Shown here: one piece after another, positions 1-4,751 of the stretch
Position numbering within the stretch: the stretch's first letter is position 1
Layout: the number at the start of each line of letters is the position of its first letter
NCBI GenBank assembly: GCA_029550985.1
Contig: JAKPGH010000040.1
Coordinates: forward strand, 1 to 5,133
From: Bacillota bacterium
GTDB lineage: Bacteria; Bacillota; Clostridia; Oscillospirales; Ruminococcaceae
DNA: 5,133 nucleotides
Direction: 5' to 3'
Position numbers and translations under genes: made by a program
Notes under the pieces: model-generated
What the model was told of the DNA's origin: nothing
Databases searched by the model: none
The model's input: only the letters and a program-made list of their open reading frames with translations

Positions 1-433
1 AGCCCTGCTCTCCGTAATAAATACTGCAGAGAAAGTTGTTGGAATCTTCCTCCAGCAGGTTATCCTCCATCAGGGTGCCAGGGGTGATGACCCGCACCAC
101 TTCCCGCGTCACAACCCCTTTGGCCAAAGCAGGGTCTTCCATTTGCTCGCAGATGGCCACTTTGTATCCGGCTTTGACCAGGCGAGCGATGTAGGTTTCG
201 CAGCTGTGATAGGGCACACCGCACATAGGGGCTCGCTCCGCCAGTCCGCAGTCGCGTCCTGTCAGAGTAAGCCCCAATACTTTCGATGCCTCCAGGGCAT
301 CTTCAAAAAACATTTCGTAAAAGTCGCCCAGCCGGTAAAAGAGAATATGATCCTTGTGACGTTCCTTGATGCGGAAATACTGCTGCATCATAGGGGTAAG
401 CCCCTGTTGGATAAGTTGTTCCACCTTACTCAA
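1..433 (-). CDS. mutS: DNA mismatch repair protein MutS, N-terminal part (3' end outside window)
   Basis: MutS recognises base mismatches and small loops and starts methyl-independent mismatch repair with MutL. Only the first 144 residues are visible, covering the mismatch-binding domain I. Seen directly: LTPMMQQY near residues 12-19, then RLGDFYEMFFEDA with the Phe-Tyr-Glu triad at F38-Y39-E40 (the Phe stacks on the mismatch in known MutS proteins), LTLTGR, APMCGVPYH, and the VAICEQMEDP and REVVRVITPGT motifs. The start chosen is TTG at 433-431, because GAGGTGA (445-439) sits 5 bases upstream. An in-frame GTG at 442-440 overlaps that site and is less likely. A later start at Met15 would remove the conserved LTP. 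It follows the YlbF-family gene by 26 bases with no terminator, so it is probably cotranscribed with miaB. Family assignment is very secure; the exact start is moderately secure. Confidence 0.97.
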   Translation of the reverse strand, partial: MSKVEQLIQQGLTPMMQQYFRIKERHKDHILFYRLGDFYEMFFEDALEASKVLGLTLTGRDCGLAERAPMCGVPYHSCETYIARLVKAGYKVAICEQMEDPALAKGVVTREVVRVITPGTLMEDNLLEEDSNNFLCSIYYGEQG

Positions 434-438
434 AGCCG

Positions 439-445
439 TCACCTC
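439..445 (-). promoter_or_regulatory. Ribosome binding site deciding the TTG start of mutS
   Basis: GAGGTGA on the minus strand lies 5 bases before the TTG codon at 433-431. No comparable site precedes the in-frame GTG at 442-440, which overlaps this motif. This supports a TTG-initiated MutS beginning MSKVEQ. Confidence 0.65.
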
Positions 446-459
446 ATGTCAATTCGTTA

Positions 460-864
460 TCAGCCGCAACCAGCACAGCTGCCGCAGTTGCCGCCGCAGC
501 TCTCCTCATATTCAATCGTCTCGGGGTCTTGGCCGTCGGCGCTGCCCTGGATAATCTGGTTCACGTAATTCAACACTTTCTGGAACTCTGCCCGGGCCTC
601 GTTGTAGGCGATCATGTTGGGATTGGTAAAAATTTTGCCGTAAGCTTCCTTAACCTGAGCGTCCAGCTCTTTCATTCTTTCTTCATTGCGGTCGGATTTT
701 TGAATTTCGGCGCCCAACTGATTCCGCAGGTCGTAAAAAGTGCGAATCAGCTCCTGTAGTTCCTCGTCTTCTTCGTTGCGCTGCTGAGCCATCTGCAAAG
801 CGATGTATCTATCGTCTGCCTGAATGGCCTTGCCAAGCTCCCTGGCGGCCCGGATTACATCCAT
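460..864 (-). CDS. YlbF/YmcA-family regulatory protein with cysteine-rich C-terminal tail
   Basis: A 134-residue, mostly helical acidic protein resembling the YlbF/YmcA (DUF964) family. In Bacillus subtilis, YlbF, YmcA and YaaT form a complex that affects RNA processing by RNase Y, competence, biofilm and sporulation. Supporting features are the start MDVIRAARELGKAI, the motif NPNMIAYNEARAEFQKVLNYVNQII (81-105, given in part), charged helices typical of the family, and the position between miaB and mutS, as for B. subtilis ymcA. The start ATG at 864-862 has AAGGAG (878-873) 8 bases upstream, which overlaps the miaB stop codon; the gap to miaB is 13 bases, so the genes are probably cotranscribed. 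The last 12 residues hold four cysteines, C123, C127, C130 and C133 (C-x3-C-x2-C-x2-C), a plausible metal or Fe-S site. Whether it is the YmcA or YlbF orthologue cannot be settled here, so no symbol is given. Confidence 0.88.
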   Translation of the reverse strand: MDVIRAARELGKAIQADDRYIALQMAQQRNEEDEELQELIRTFYDLRNQLGAEIQKSDRNEERMKELDAQVKEAYGKIFTNPNMIAYNEARAEFQKVLNYVNQIIQGSADGQDPETIEYEESCGGNCGSCAGCG

Positions 865-877
865 CTTTTATTCTCCT

Positions 878-2314
878 TTATATTAATGATTTGGTTTCCA
901 ACGTGCCAACAACCGCCCATAGAAGGGCCTGTGTCACCCGCACGGAAACAAAACTGCCAATGAGACTTTCGTCGGCGTCAAATTCCACTATGACGCCCTG
1001 CTCCGTTTTACCGGTCAACCGGCCGGGGGCGGTTTTGCCTTTGCCTTCTGCCAGCACCCTAACAGTATGCCCCACTAAATTTTCATGATGCTCCATGCCA
1101 ATTTTGCGCTGCAGAGCCAACATTCGGTCGAAGCGCGCCTGCTTGACGCTGTGGGGCGTGTCGTCCGGCAGTTCCGCGGCTTTGGTTCCCTCCCGTTTGG
1201 AGTAGAGGAAGGTAAAGAGGGAGTGATACCTCACCCGCTCAATCAAGCGGTAGGTGGCTTCAAAGTCCTCCTCGGTCTCGCCCGGGAATCCTACGATAAT
1301 GTCGCTGGTAAAGGCGACGTTGGGAATTTTCGCCCTTGCATAGTCAATGAGCTCCAGATATTGTTCCGCAGTGTACTTTCGGTTCATGGCCTTCAAAATT
1401 CGGTTGGAGCCGCTCTGAACCGGCAGGTGAATGTGTTTGCAGACTTTCTCACAGCGGGCAATGGTGTCAATGAGCTCATGGGTACAGTCCTTGGGATGAC
1501 TGGTCGTAAAGCGGATAATAAACTCGCCCGGCAACGCATTGAGGGTTTCCAGCAGCTGGGCGAAGGTAACGGGCGGATTAAGGGTTTTGCCGTAGGAGTT
1601 GACGTTCTGCCCCAGCAGCCCAATTTCCTTGTAGCCCGCCTGAATCAGGCCCTCCACTTCCCGGACAATGTCCGAAAGCTCCCGGCTGCGCTCCCGTCCA
1701 CGCACCAGGGGAACCACGCAGTAGGTGCAGAAATTGTTGCAGCCGTACATCACCGGCACCCAGGCACGGACAGAACCGTCCCGAAGCACCGGCAAATCTT
1801 CTCTTGGGCAAGTCTCCTCCTGAGAAATGTCCACAAAGCGCCCGCCCTCGCTGATCTTTTTCCACAAAAGCTCCGGCAACCGCCCAATGGAGTGGGTGCC
1901 GAAGATCAAATCAACATAGGGGTAACTGGTTTTCAGCTTTTCGGCGATGTGGGGCTGCTGCGTCATACAGCCGCAGAGCGCAATAATCATATCCCGGTTT
2001 TGTTCCTTGGCGGCTTTTAACGCCCCCACGTTGCCAAACACACGGTCCTCGGCGTTTTCGCGAACGGCGCAGGTGTTGAATAGGACAACGTCGGCGCTCA
2101 GCGGGTCGTCCGTCATGGCATAGCCCATTTCCGAAAGCATGCCCGCCAGCTTTTCGCTATCCGAAACATTCTGCTGACAGCCGAAGGTGCGAATGAAGGC
2201 GGTGGCAGTTTTTCCGTACAGGGAAAAAAGCCGCTCGGTATGGCGGCGCACCAATGCGCTATAGTCCTCGCGGGTGTGAGGTTGTTTCATTTCCATTTGA
2301 TTAATGTTATTCAT
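878..2314 (-). CDS. miaB: tRNA-2-methylthio-N6-dimethylallyladenosine synthase MiaB
   Basis: MiaB is a cytoplasmic radical-SAM methylthiotransferase that converts i6A37 to ms2i6A37 in tRNAs reading UNN codons. The 478 residues show all three domains. The N-terminal UPF0004 domain has auxiliary-cluster cysteines C46 (FGCQQN), C82 (NTCAVREN) and C116 (ALCGC), with the same 36/34 spacing as in E. coli MiaB. The radical-SAM domain has the C192-x3-C196-x2-C199 motif (GCNNFCTYC), followed by VRGRERSR, LLGQNVNSYG, TSHPKD, HLPVQSGSN and DIIVGFPGETEEDF. A C-terminal TRAM domain covers about 412-475. An extension of about 40 residues precedes the first domain, which I recall as common in Clostridia. 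The ATG at 2314 is the first in-frame ATG, but no Shine-Dalgarno precedes it; M7 and M9 are alternatives that also lack one. It heads a probable miaB-ylbF-mutS operon. Confidence 0.97.
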   Translation of the reverse strand: MNNINQMEMKQPHTREDYSALVRRHTERLFSLYGKTATAFIRTFGCQQNVSDSEKLAGMLSEMGYAMTDDPLSADVVLFNTCAVRENAEDRVFGNVGALKAAKEQNRDMIIALCGCMTQQPHIAEKLKTSYPYVDLIFGTHSIGRLPELLWKKISEGGRFVDISQEETCPREDLPVLRDGSVRAWVPVMYGCNNFCTYCVVPLVRGRERSRELSDIVREVEGLIQAGYKEIGLLGQNVNSYGKTLNPPVTFAQLLETLNALPGEFIIRFTTSHPKDCTHELIDTIARCEKVCKHIHLPVQSGSNRILKAMNRKYTAEQYLELIDYARAKIPNVAFTSDIIVGFPGETEEDFEATYRLIERVRYHSLFTFLYSKREGTKAAELPDDTPHSVKQARFDRMLALQRKIGMEHHENLVGHTVRVLAEGKGKTAPGRLTGKTEQGVIVEFDADESLIGSFVSVRVTQALLWAVVGTLETKSLI

Positions 2315-2323
2315 AACTAATTT

Positions 2324-2352
2324 ATTATACAGGTAAGCAAGACAAAAATCAA
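2324..2352 (-). promoter_or_regulatory. Sigma-A-type promoter immediately before miaB (proximal)
   Basis: On the minus strand TTGATT (2352-2347) and TATAAT (2329-2324) are separated by exactly 17 bases. A start point about 7 bases after the -10 box would fall near 2317, only some 3 bases before the miaB ATG at 2314. A transcript from here would be leaderless or nearly so. The boxes are good matches; activity is inferred. Confidence 0.6.
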
Positions 2353-2408
2353 CACGCTTCTGTTTTCTGCAAAAAATAGTATACGTTAAAAGTAGATCCT
2401 TTGGATGT

Positions 2409-2436
2409 ATTATAATGAAAAGCTTAAGATTGTCAA
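2409..2436 (-). promoter_or_regulatory. Sigma-A-type promoter upstream of miaB (distal, consensus hexamers)
   Basis: On the minus strand a perfect TTGACA (2436-2431) and a perfect TATAAT (2414-2409) are separated by 16 bases. Transcription should begin near 2402, giving miaB a leader of about 88 bases. The small inverted repeat ATCC-AAA-GGAT (2406-2396) straddles the predicted start. The site lies just after the exoA terminator, as expected for the promoter of the next unit. In the leader I see no Shine-Dalgarno, riboswitch or attenuator. Confidence 0.75.
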
Positions 2437-2448
2437 ATATTTTTGAAT

Positions 2449-2472
2449 AAAGAAACCAGCCATAAGGCTGGT
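2449..2472 (-). terminator. Intrinsic terminator after exodeoxyribonuclease III gene
   Basis: On the minus strand ACCAGCC (2472-2466), loop TTAT, GGCTGGT (2461-2455) form a perfect 7-bp GC-rich stem, followed by TTCTTT. It begins 8 bases after the exoA stop codon and closes the yjbQ-exoA unit. Confidence 0.85.
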
Positions 2473-2479
2473 ATGATGC

Positions 2480-3241
2480 CTATATCTTCAAATCGATTTC
2501 CAACGAAACCGGGCAGTGGTCGCTTCCCATAATATCGGGGTGAATTTCGGCGGCGGTTACCTGCGGCATCAGGCGGCGGGAAACCAAAAAGTAATCCAGA
2601 CGCCACCCAATGTTCCGTTCTCTGGCATTGGCCCAGTAGGACCACCAGGTGTAGGCGTCTTTTCGGTCGGGATGCAGAGTGCGGAACGTGTCTGCAAAGC
2701 CAGCCCCCAGAAGTTGGGTCATCTTTTCCCGCTCCTCGTCGGTAAACCCGGCGTTGCGGCGGTTGCTCTTGGGATTTTTTATGTCAATTTCCTGATGGGC
2801 CACATTGAAATCCCCGCAAACGATAACTGGGCGACGGCTGTCCAGTTCTTGCAAAAAATTGCGGAAAGCTTCCTCCCACTCCATCCGATAGTCAAGACGG
2901 ACCAACTCCCGCTGGGAGTTGGGGGTGTAGACGTTGACCAGATAAAAAGTTTCATATTCCAGCGTAATGACCCGGCCTTCGTCGTCCATCCCCTCTACTC
3001 CTATCCCCAGGGAATAGGACTTGGGAGGGATTCGGGTAAAGACGGCGGTGCCGGAATAACCTTTCTTTTTGGCGCTGTTCCAAATTTCCTGATAGCCGGG
3101 CAGGTCGATTTCCGCCTGTCCCCGCTCCATTTTGGTTTCCTGCAGGCAGAAGATGTCGGCGTCCAATGCCTGAAAAGCTTCCAGAAAGCCTTTGTTCAAG
3201 CAAGACCGCAGCCCGTTGACGTTCCAAGACACCAGTTTCAT
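2480..3241 (-). CDS. exoA: Exodeoxyribonuclease III (AP endonuclease, ExoIII/ExoA family)
   Basis: A 253-residue Mg2+-dependent enzyme of the endonuclease/exonuclease/phosphatase fold. It cleaves DNA 5' of abasic sites and removes 3' blocking groups in base excision repair. Family motifs run in order: N7 in SWNVNG, E35 in LQETK (metal ligand), Y105 in NVYTPNS, D144 and N146 in GDFNVAH (catalytic Asp and Asn), the WRLDYFLVS block with W213 and D216, and D241-H242 in GSDHCPV (catalytic pair). Length is the usual one for bacterial ExoIII. The ATG at 3241 overlaps the yjbQ stop in the sequence ATGA, and GGGGGAG (3255-3249) lies 7 bases upstream, so translation is probably coupled. A terminator follows at 2449-2472. 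I see no truncation and no missing key residue. The symbol exoA follows Firmicutes usage; xth is equivalent. Confidence 0.97.
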   Translation of the reverse strand: MKLVSWNVNGLRSCLNKGFLEAFQALDADIFCLQETKMERGQAEIDLPGYQEIWNSAKKKGYSGTAVFTRIPPKSYSLGIGVEGMDDEGRVITLEYETFYLVNVYTPNSQRELVRLDYRMEWEEAFRNFLQELDSRRPVIVCGDFNVAHQEIDIKNPKSNRRNAGFTDEEREKMTQLLGAGFADTFRTLHPDRKDAYTWWSYWANARERNIGWRLDYFLVSRRLMPQVTAAEIHPDIMGSDHCPVSLEIDLKI

Positions 3242-3651
3242 TGTCCCGCTCCCCCGTCCGAAATGATTTTGACCCAGAAACGGCGGTTTCTTGGGCCGTC
3301 AAACTCGCAGAACCAGATGCCCTGCCAGGTTCCCAGCAACAGGCGTCCGTTTTCGATGATGATGGTCTCGGAACAGCCTACGTTGCTGGATTTGAGGTGG
3401 GCGTGGGAATTGCCCTCCATATGTTGAAACGCTCTATTTTGGGGAAAAGCGTCGTCCATTCCCAGCATGAAATCCCGAACCACATCGGGGTCGGCGTTTT
3501 CGTTGATGGTGATGGCCGCGGTGGTGTGGGGTGTAAACACAACGCAGATGCCGCTGGTCACACCGCTTTCCCGAACCGCCTGACCGACCTGAGAGGTGAT
3601 ATTAATCATCCCTTCCCGCGGGGTGGAAAGGTGAAATTCCCGAACAGACAT
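3238..3651 (-). CDS. yjbQ: UPF0047 / YjbQ family protein (secondary thiamine-phosphate synthase-like)
   Basis: A 137-residue protein of the YjbQ/UPF0047 family. Members form small beta-rich trimers, and E. coli YjbQ has weak thiamine-phosphate synthase activity; the physiological role is unclear. Motifs seen: FTPHTTAAITINENADPDV (40-57), with H42, N50, E51 and acidic residues; HMEGNSHAHLKSS (77-89), with H77, H83 and H85 as probable metal ligands; and GRLLLGTWQGIWFCEFDGPR (102-121), which carries the family signature GTWQ. The frame is open upstream to an ATG at 3732, but that longer start is rejected: the promoter lies inside the extension, and AAGGAG (3666-3661) sits 9 bases before the ATG at 3651. 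The gene overlaps exoA by 4 bases (ATGA) and is first in that two-gene unit. Confidence 0.93.
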   Translation of the reverse strand: MSVREFHLSTPREGMINITSQVGQAVRESGVTSGICVVFTPHTTAAITINENADPDVVRDFMLGMDDAFPQNRAFQHMEGNSHAHLKSSNVGCSETIIIENGRLLLGTWQGIWFCEFDGPRNRRFWVKIISDGGAGQ

Positions 3652-3660
3652 ACCAATCAG

Positions 3661-3666
3661 CTCCTT
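3661..3666 (-). promoter_or_regulatory. Ribosome binding site deciding the yjbQ start
   Basis: AAGGAG on the minus strand, 9 bases before the ATG at 3651-3649. It selects the MSVREF start over an upstream in-frame ATG at 3669-3667, which it follows directly, and over the one at 3732. Confidence 0.8.
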
Positions 3667-3679
3667 GAACATGATACTT

Positions 3680-3708
3680 ATTGTACCATAATCAGTATCC
3701 CAGCGCAA
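3680..3708 (-). promoter_or_regulatory. Extended -10 promoter for yjbQ-exoA
   Basis: On the minus strand TACAAT (3685-3680) is preceded directly by TGG (3688-3686), giving an extended -10 element. A weak -35, TTGCGC (3708-3703), is at 17-base spacing. Transcription would begin near 3673, leaving a leader of about 20 bases that holds the yjbQ ribosome binding site. Confidence 0.6.
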
Positions 3709-3738
3709 AGCCTGTCCAAGAAAACAAGGCACGTTTGC

Positions 3739-4368
3739 TTAAAAAGAGATTATGCCGAGATGCTCCAGCAAAATCTTCAAGCCAATGAGTATCAGAATCG
3801 CTCCGCCAATCTGCTCCGCTCTTGCCTTATACCGGGAGCCAAAGGTGTGTCCCACTTTCACTCCCACCATGGAAAGAAGCAGGGTGGTGGTGCCGATAAA
3901 GCTGATGGCCGGCACAATCTTCACCGACAAAAAGGAAAAGGTAACGCCCACCGCCAAAGCGTCGATGCTGGTGGCGACGGCCAGAGGAATCATCCGGGCA
4001 GGGCCGAGGGATGCTTCCTGGGCAATGTATTGCACATTGCCTTCCCCTCCCTCCGAGCTGGTGGGAATTTGGCAAACATCGCTGCAGCATTCGGGATTTT
4101 CGTAGCTTTCCTTCATCATTTTGCCGCCGATGACTGCCAGCAGCAGGAAGGCAATCCAATGGTCGTAGGTCACAATCATATCGGCAAAGGAGCGGCCCAC
4201 CAAGTATCCGGTCAAGGGCATCACCGCCTGAAAGATGCCAAAGTAAAGCCCCGTAATCAGAGCTTTATTGAGCTTAAACTTTTCGAGCGTCAGCCCGGTA
4301 CAGACTGAGACGGCAAAGGCATCGGCCGAAAGTCCCACCGCAATCAACAACAGTTCCAAAAATCCCAT
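3739..4368 (-). CDS. mntP: Manganese efflux pump MntP
   Basis: A 209-residue inner-membrane Mn2+ exporter of the MntP (DUF204) family, LysE superfamily. Six hydrophobic segments are visible at roughly 3-23, 36-58, 67-83, 125-145, 151-171 and 186-205. The two internally related halves each carry an acidic motif within the membrane: SADAFAVSV with D16, and ATSIDALAVG with D136. FGIFQAVMPLTGY (43-55) is also conserved. The hydrophilic loop between the halves (about 84-123) is longer than in the E. coli protein as I recall it, and carries ECCSDVC (C94, C95, C99). The ATG at 4368 has AGGAG (4380-4376) 7 bases upstream. The frame stays open upstream to an ATG at 4626, but that stretch holds the riboswitch and its terminator and is not coding. 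Function is supported independently by the Mn2+ riboswitch leader. Confidence 0.95.
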   Translation of the reverse strand: MGFLELLLIAVGLSADAFAVSVCTGLTLEKFKLNKALITGLYFGIFQAVMPLTGYLVGRSFADMIVTYDHWIAFLLLAVIGGKMMKESYENPECCSDVCQIPTSSEGGEGNVQYIAQEASLGPARMIPLAVATSIDALAVGVTFSFLSVKIVPAISFIGTTTLLLSMVGVKVGHTFGSRYKARAEQIGGAILILIGLKILLEHLGIISF

Positions 4369-4375
4369 GTCTACT

Positions 4376-4380
4376 CTCCT
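4376..4380 (-). promoter_or_regulatory. Ribosome binding site deciding the mntP start
   Basis: AGGAG on the minus strand, 7 bases before the ATG at 4368-4366, downstream of the riboswitch terminator. It fixes MGFLELL as the protein N-terminus. Confidence 0.85.
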
Positions 4381-4435
4381 CTTCCAGGATAAAATAACTC
4401 GTCGGGGGCGGTGTCCGGAATATCCCACACCAATG

Positions 4436-4470
4436 AAAAACCCAGACAGTCCGTTCAGACTGCCTGGGTT
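4436..4470 (-). terminator. Riboswitch-controlled intrinsic terminator in the mntP leader
   Basis: On the minus strand a 13-bp stem (4470-4458 with 4451-4439) contains one G-U wobble, closes a 6-base TGAACG loop, and ends in a run of five T (4440-4436). It lies 67 bases before the mntP ATG, so it would stop transcription before the gene unless an alternative structure forms. Its 5' arm, CCCAGGCA (4468-4461), is complementary to TGCTTGGG (4513-4506) upstream, which supports regulated rather than constitutive termination. Confidence 0.9.
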
Positions 4471-4532
4471 ACCATCACAACTCAACCACGCGCAGCCCAA
4501 AAACGCCCAAGCATTTTGGGATACACGTGAGT
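4461..4532 (-). promoter_or_regulatory. Expression platform (antiterminator and anti-aptamer pairings) of the mntP riboswitch
   Basis: Mutually exclusive pairings can be traced by hand. Antiterminator: TGCTTGGG (4513-4506) with CCCAGGCA (4468-4461), 8 pairs including one wobble, which blocks the terminator 5' arm. Competing local hairpin: CCCAA (4520-4516) with TTGGG (4510-4506), which hides the antiterminator strand. Anti-aptamer: the P1 3' strand ACTCACG (4532-4526) can pair with segments of CGTGGTTGAGT (4490-4480), with a small bulge. These fit an ON switch; the pairings are seen, the logic is inferred, and no folding energies were computed. Confidence 0.6.
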
Positions 4533-4616
4533 CTCGCCTTTTAAGACAAGCCAGACCAAACAAGGCCAGTATGTTGACTTGCCACGCAATTGCGCCGACT
4601 ACTCCCCCACGAGTGT
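4523..4616 (-). promoter_or_regulatory. yybP-ykoY manganese riboswitch aptamer
   Basis: This RNA class binds Mn2+ and commonly turns on Mn2+ exporters such as MntP. Family hallmarks seen on the minus strand, in order: the first conserved loop GGGGAGTAG (4607-4599); a P2 hairpin, GCGC-AATT-GCGT, flanked by GTC/GGC; the segment GTCAACATAC after P2; a P3 region with GGCC and GGTC arms; and the second conserved loop GCGAGAC (4537-4531). P1 closes with CGTG (4611-4608) and CACG (4529-4526), and may extend past a T-T mismatch. In solved members the two loops dock side by side to form the metal site. Location directly before mntP matches the known regulon. The outer limits of P1 are approximate. Confidence 0.92.
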
Positions 4617-4630
4617 AACAAATCATGTGA

Positions 4631-4659
4631 ATTTTAACACGGCCCTAAGGGAAAGTCAA
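4631..4659 (-). promoter_or_regulatory. Promoter of the mntP riboswitch leader
   Basis: On the minus strand TTGACT (4659-4654) and TAAAAT (4636-4631) are separated by 17 bases, with TGT just before the -10 box giving an extended -10. Transcription should begin near 4624, about 8 bases before the aptamer, so the whole riboswitch is transcribed with a leader of about 255 bases. Confidence 0.85.
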
Positions 4660-4716
4660 GCCAGAAAACCCTTTTGGTGATGCGCTTTTCTCCAAGTATC
4701 ACTATATTTGATGAAC

Positions 4717-4751
4717 ATAATAAGTTTAGCCGCGGTATACTTTTTTATTAT
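4717..4751. repeat. Imperfect inverted repeat between the M15 peptidase gene and mntP promoter
   Basis: On the plus strand AAGT-T-TA (4722-4728) can pair with TA-T-ACTT (4736-4742) around the loop GCCGCGG, and ATAAT (4717-4721) with ATTAT (4747-4751) past four T. A run of six T (4741-4746) follows on the plus strand, giving a weak terminator-like shape there. On the minus strand no U-run follows it, so it is a poor terminator for the peptidase gene. The rest of 4660-4751 shows no gene. Confidence 0.35.

Noticed and set aside
1085..2020. Long plus-strand open frame of 311 codons opposite miaB
   Set aside because: It is antisense to a fully conserved MiaB, its translation has no recognisable motif, and no SD or promoter was noticed. 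Long antisense frames are common opposite GC-biased genes.
2315..2401. Riboswitch, T-box or small gene in the miaB leader
   Set aside because: No conserved RNA motif, strong hairpin with T-run or SD-preceded frame was seen; the stretch is explained by promoters.
2516..3427. Long plus-strand open frame of 303 codons opposite exoA and yjbQ
   Set aside because: It lies opposite two well-supported genes and runs across their junction and into yjbQ; it has no family character.
3652..3732. In-frame N-terminal extension of YjbQ by 27 residues
   Set aside because: It would run through the extended -10 promoter, and AAGGAG at 3666-3661 fits the ATG at 3651, which gives the usual family length.
3712..3734. 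Possible terminator after mntP (AAGCA-AACG-TGC-C-TT followed by GTTTTCTT)
   Set aside because: The stem is only about five pairs with a bulge and few GC pairs; too weak to annotate. mntP may read through into yjbQ or end elsewhere.
3241..4308. Long plus-strand open frame of 355 codons opposite yjbQ and mntP
   Set aside because: It crosses two genes and the intergenic promoter region; the translation is low-complexity His/Gln/Gly-rich, as expected of an antisense shadow.
4499..4520. CCCAA/TTGGG hairpin followed by CGTTTTT as a second terminator in the mntP leader
   Set aside because: The stem has five pairs, the T-run is interrupted by GGG just after, and the strand is better explained as part of the antiterminator switch.
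4369..4626. In-frame N-terminal extension of MntP by 86 residues, from an ATG at 4626
   Set aside because: The stretch is filled by the riboswitch aptamer and terminator, its translation has no membrane-protein or family character, and a strong SD precedes the ATG at 4368.
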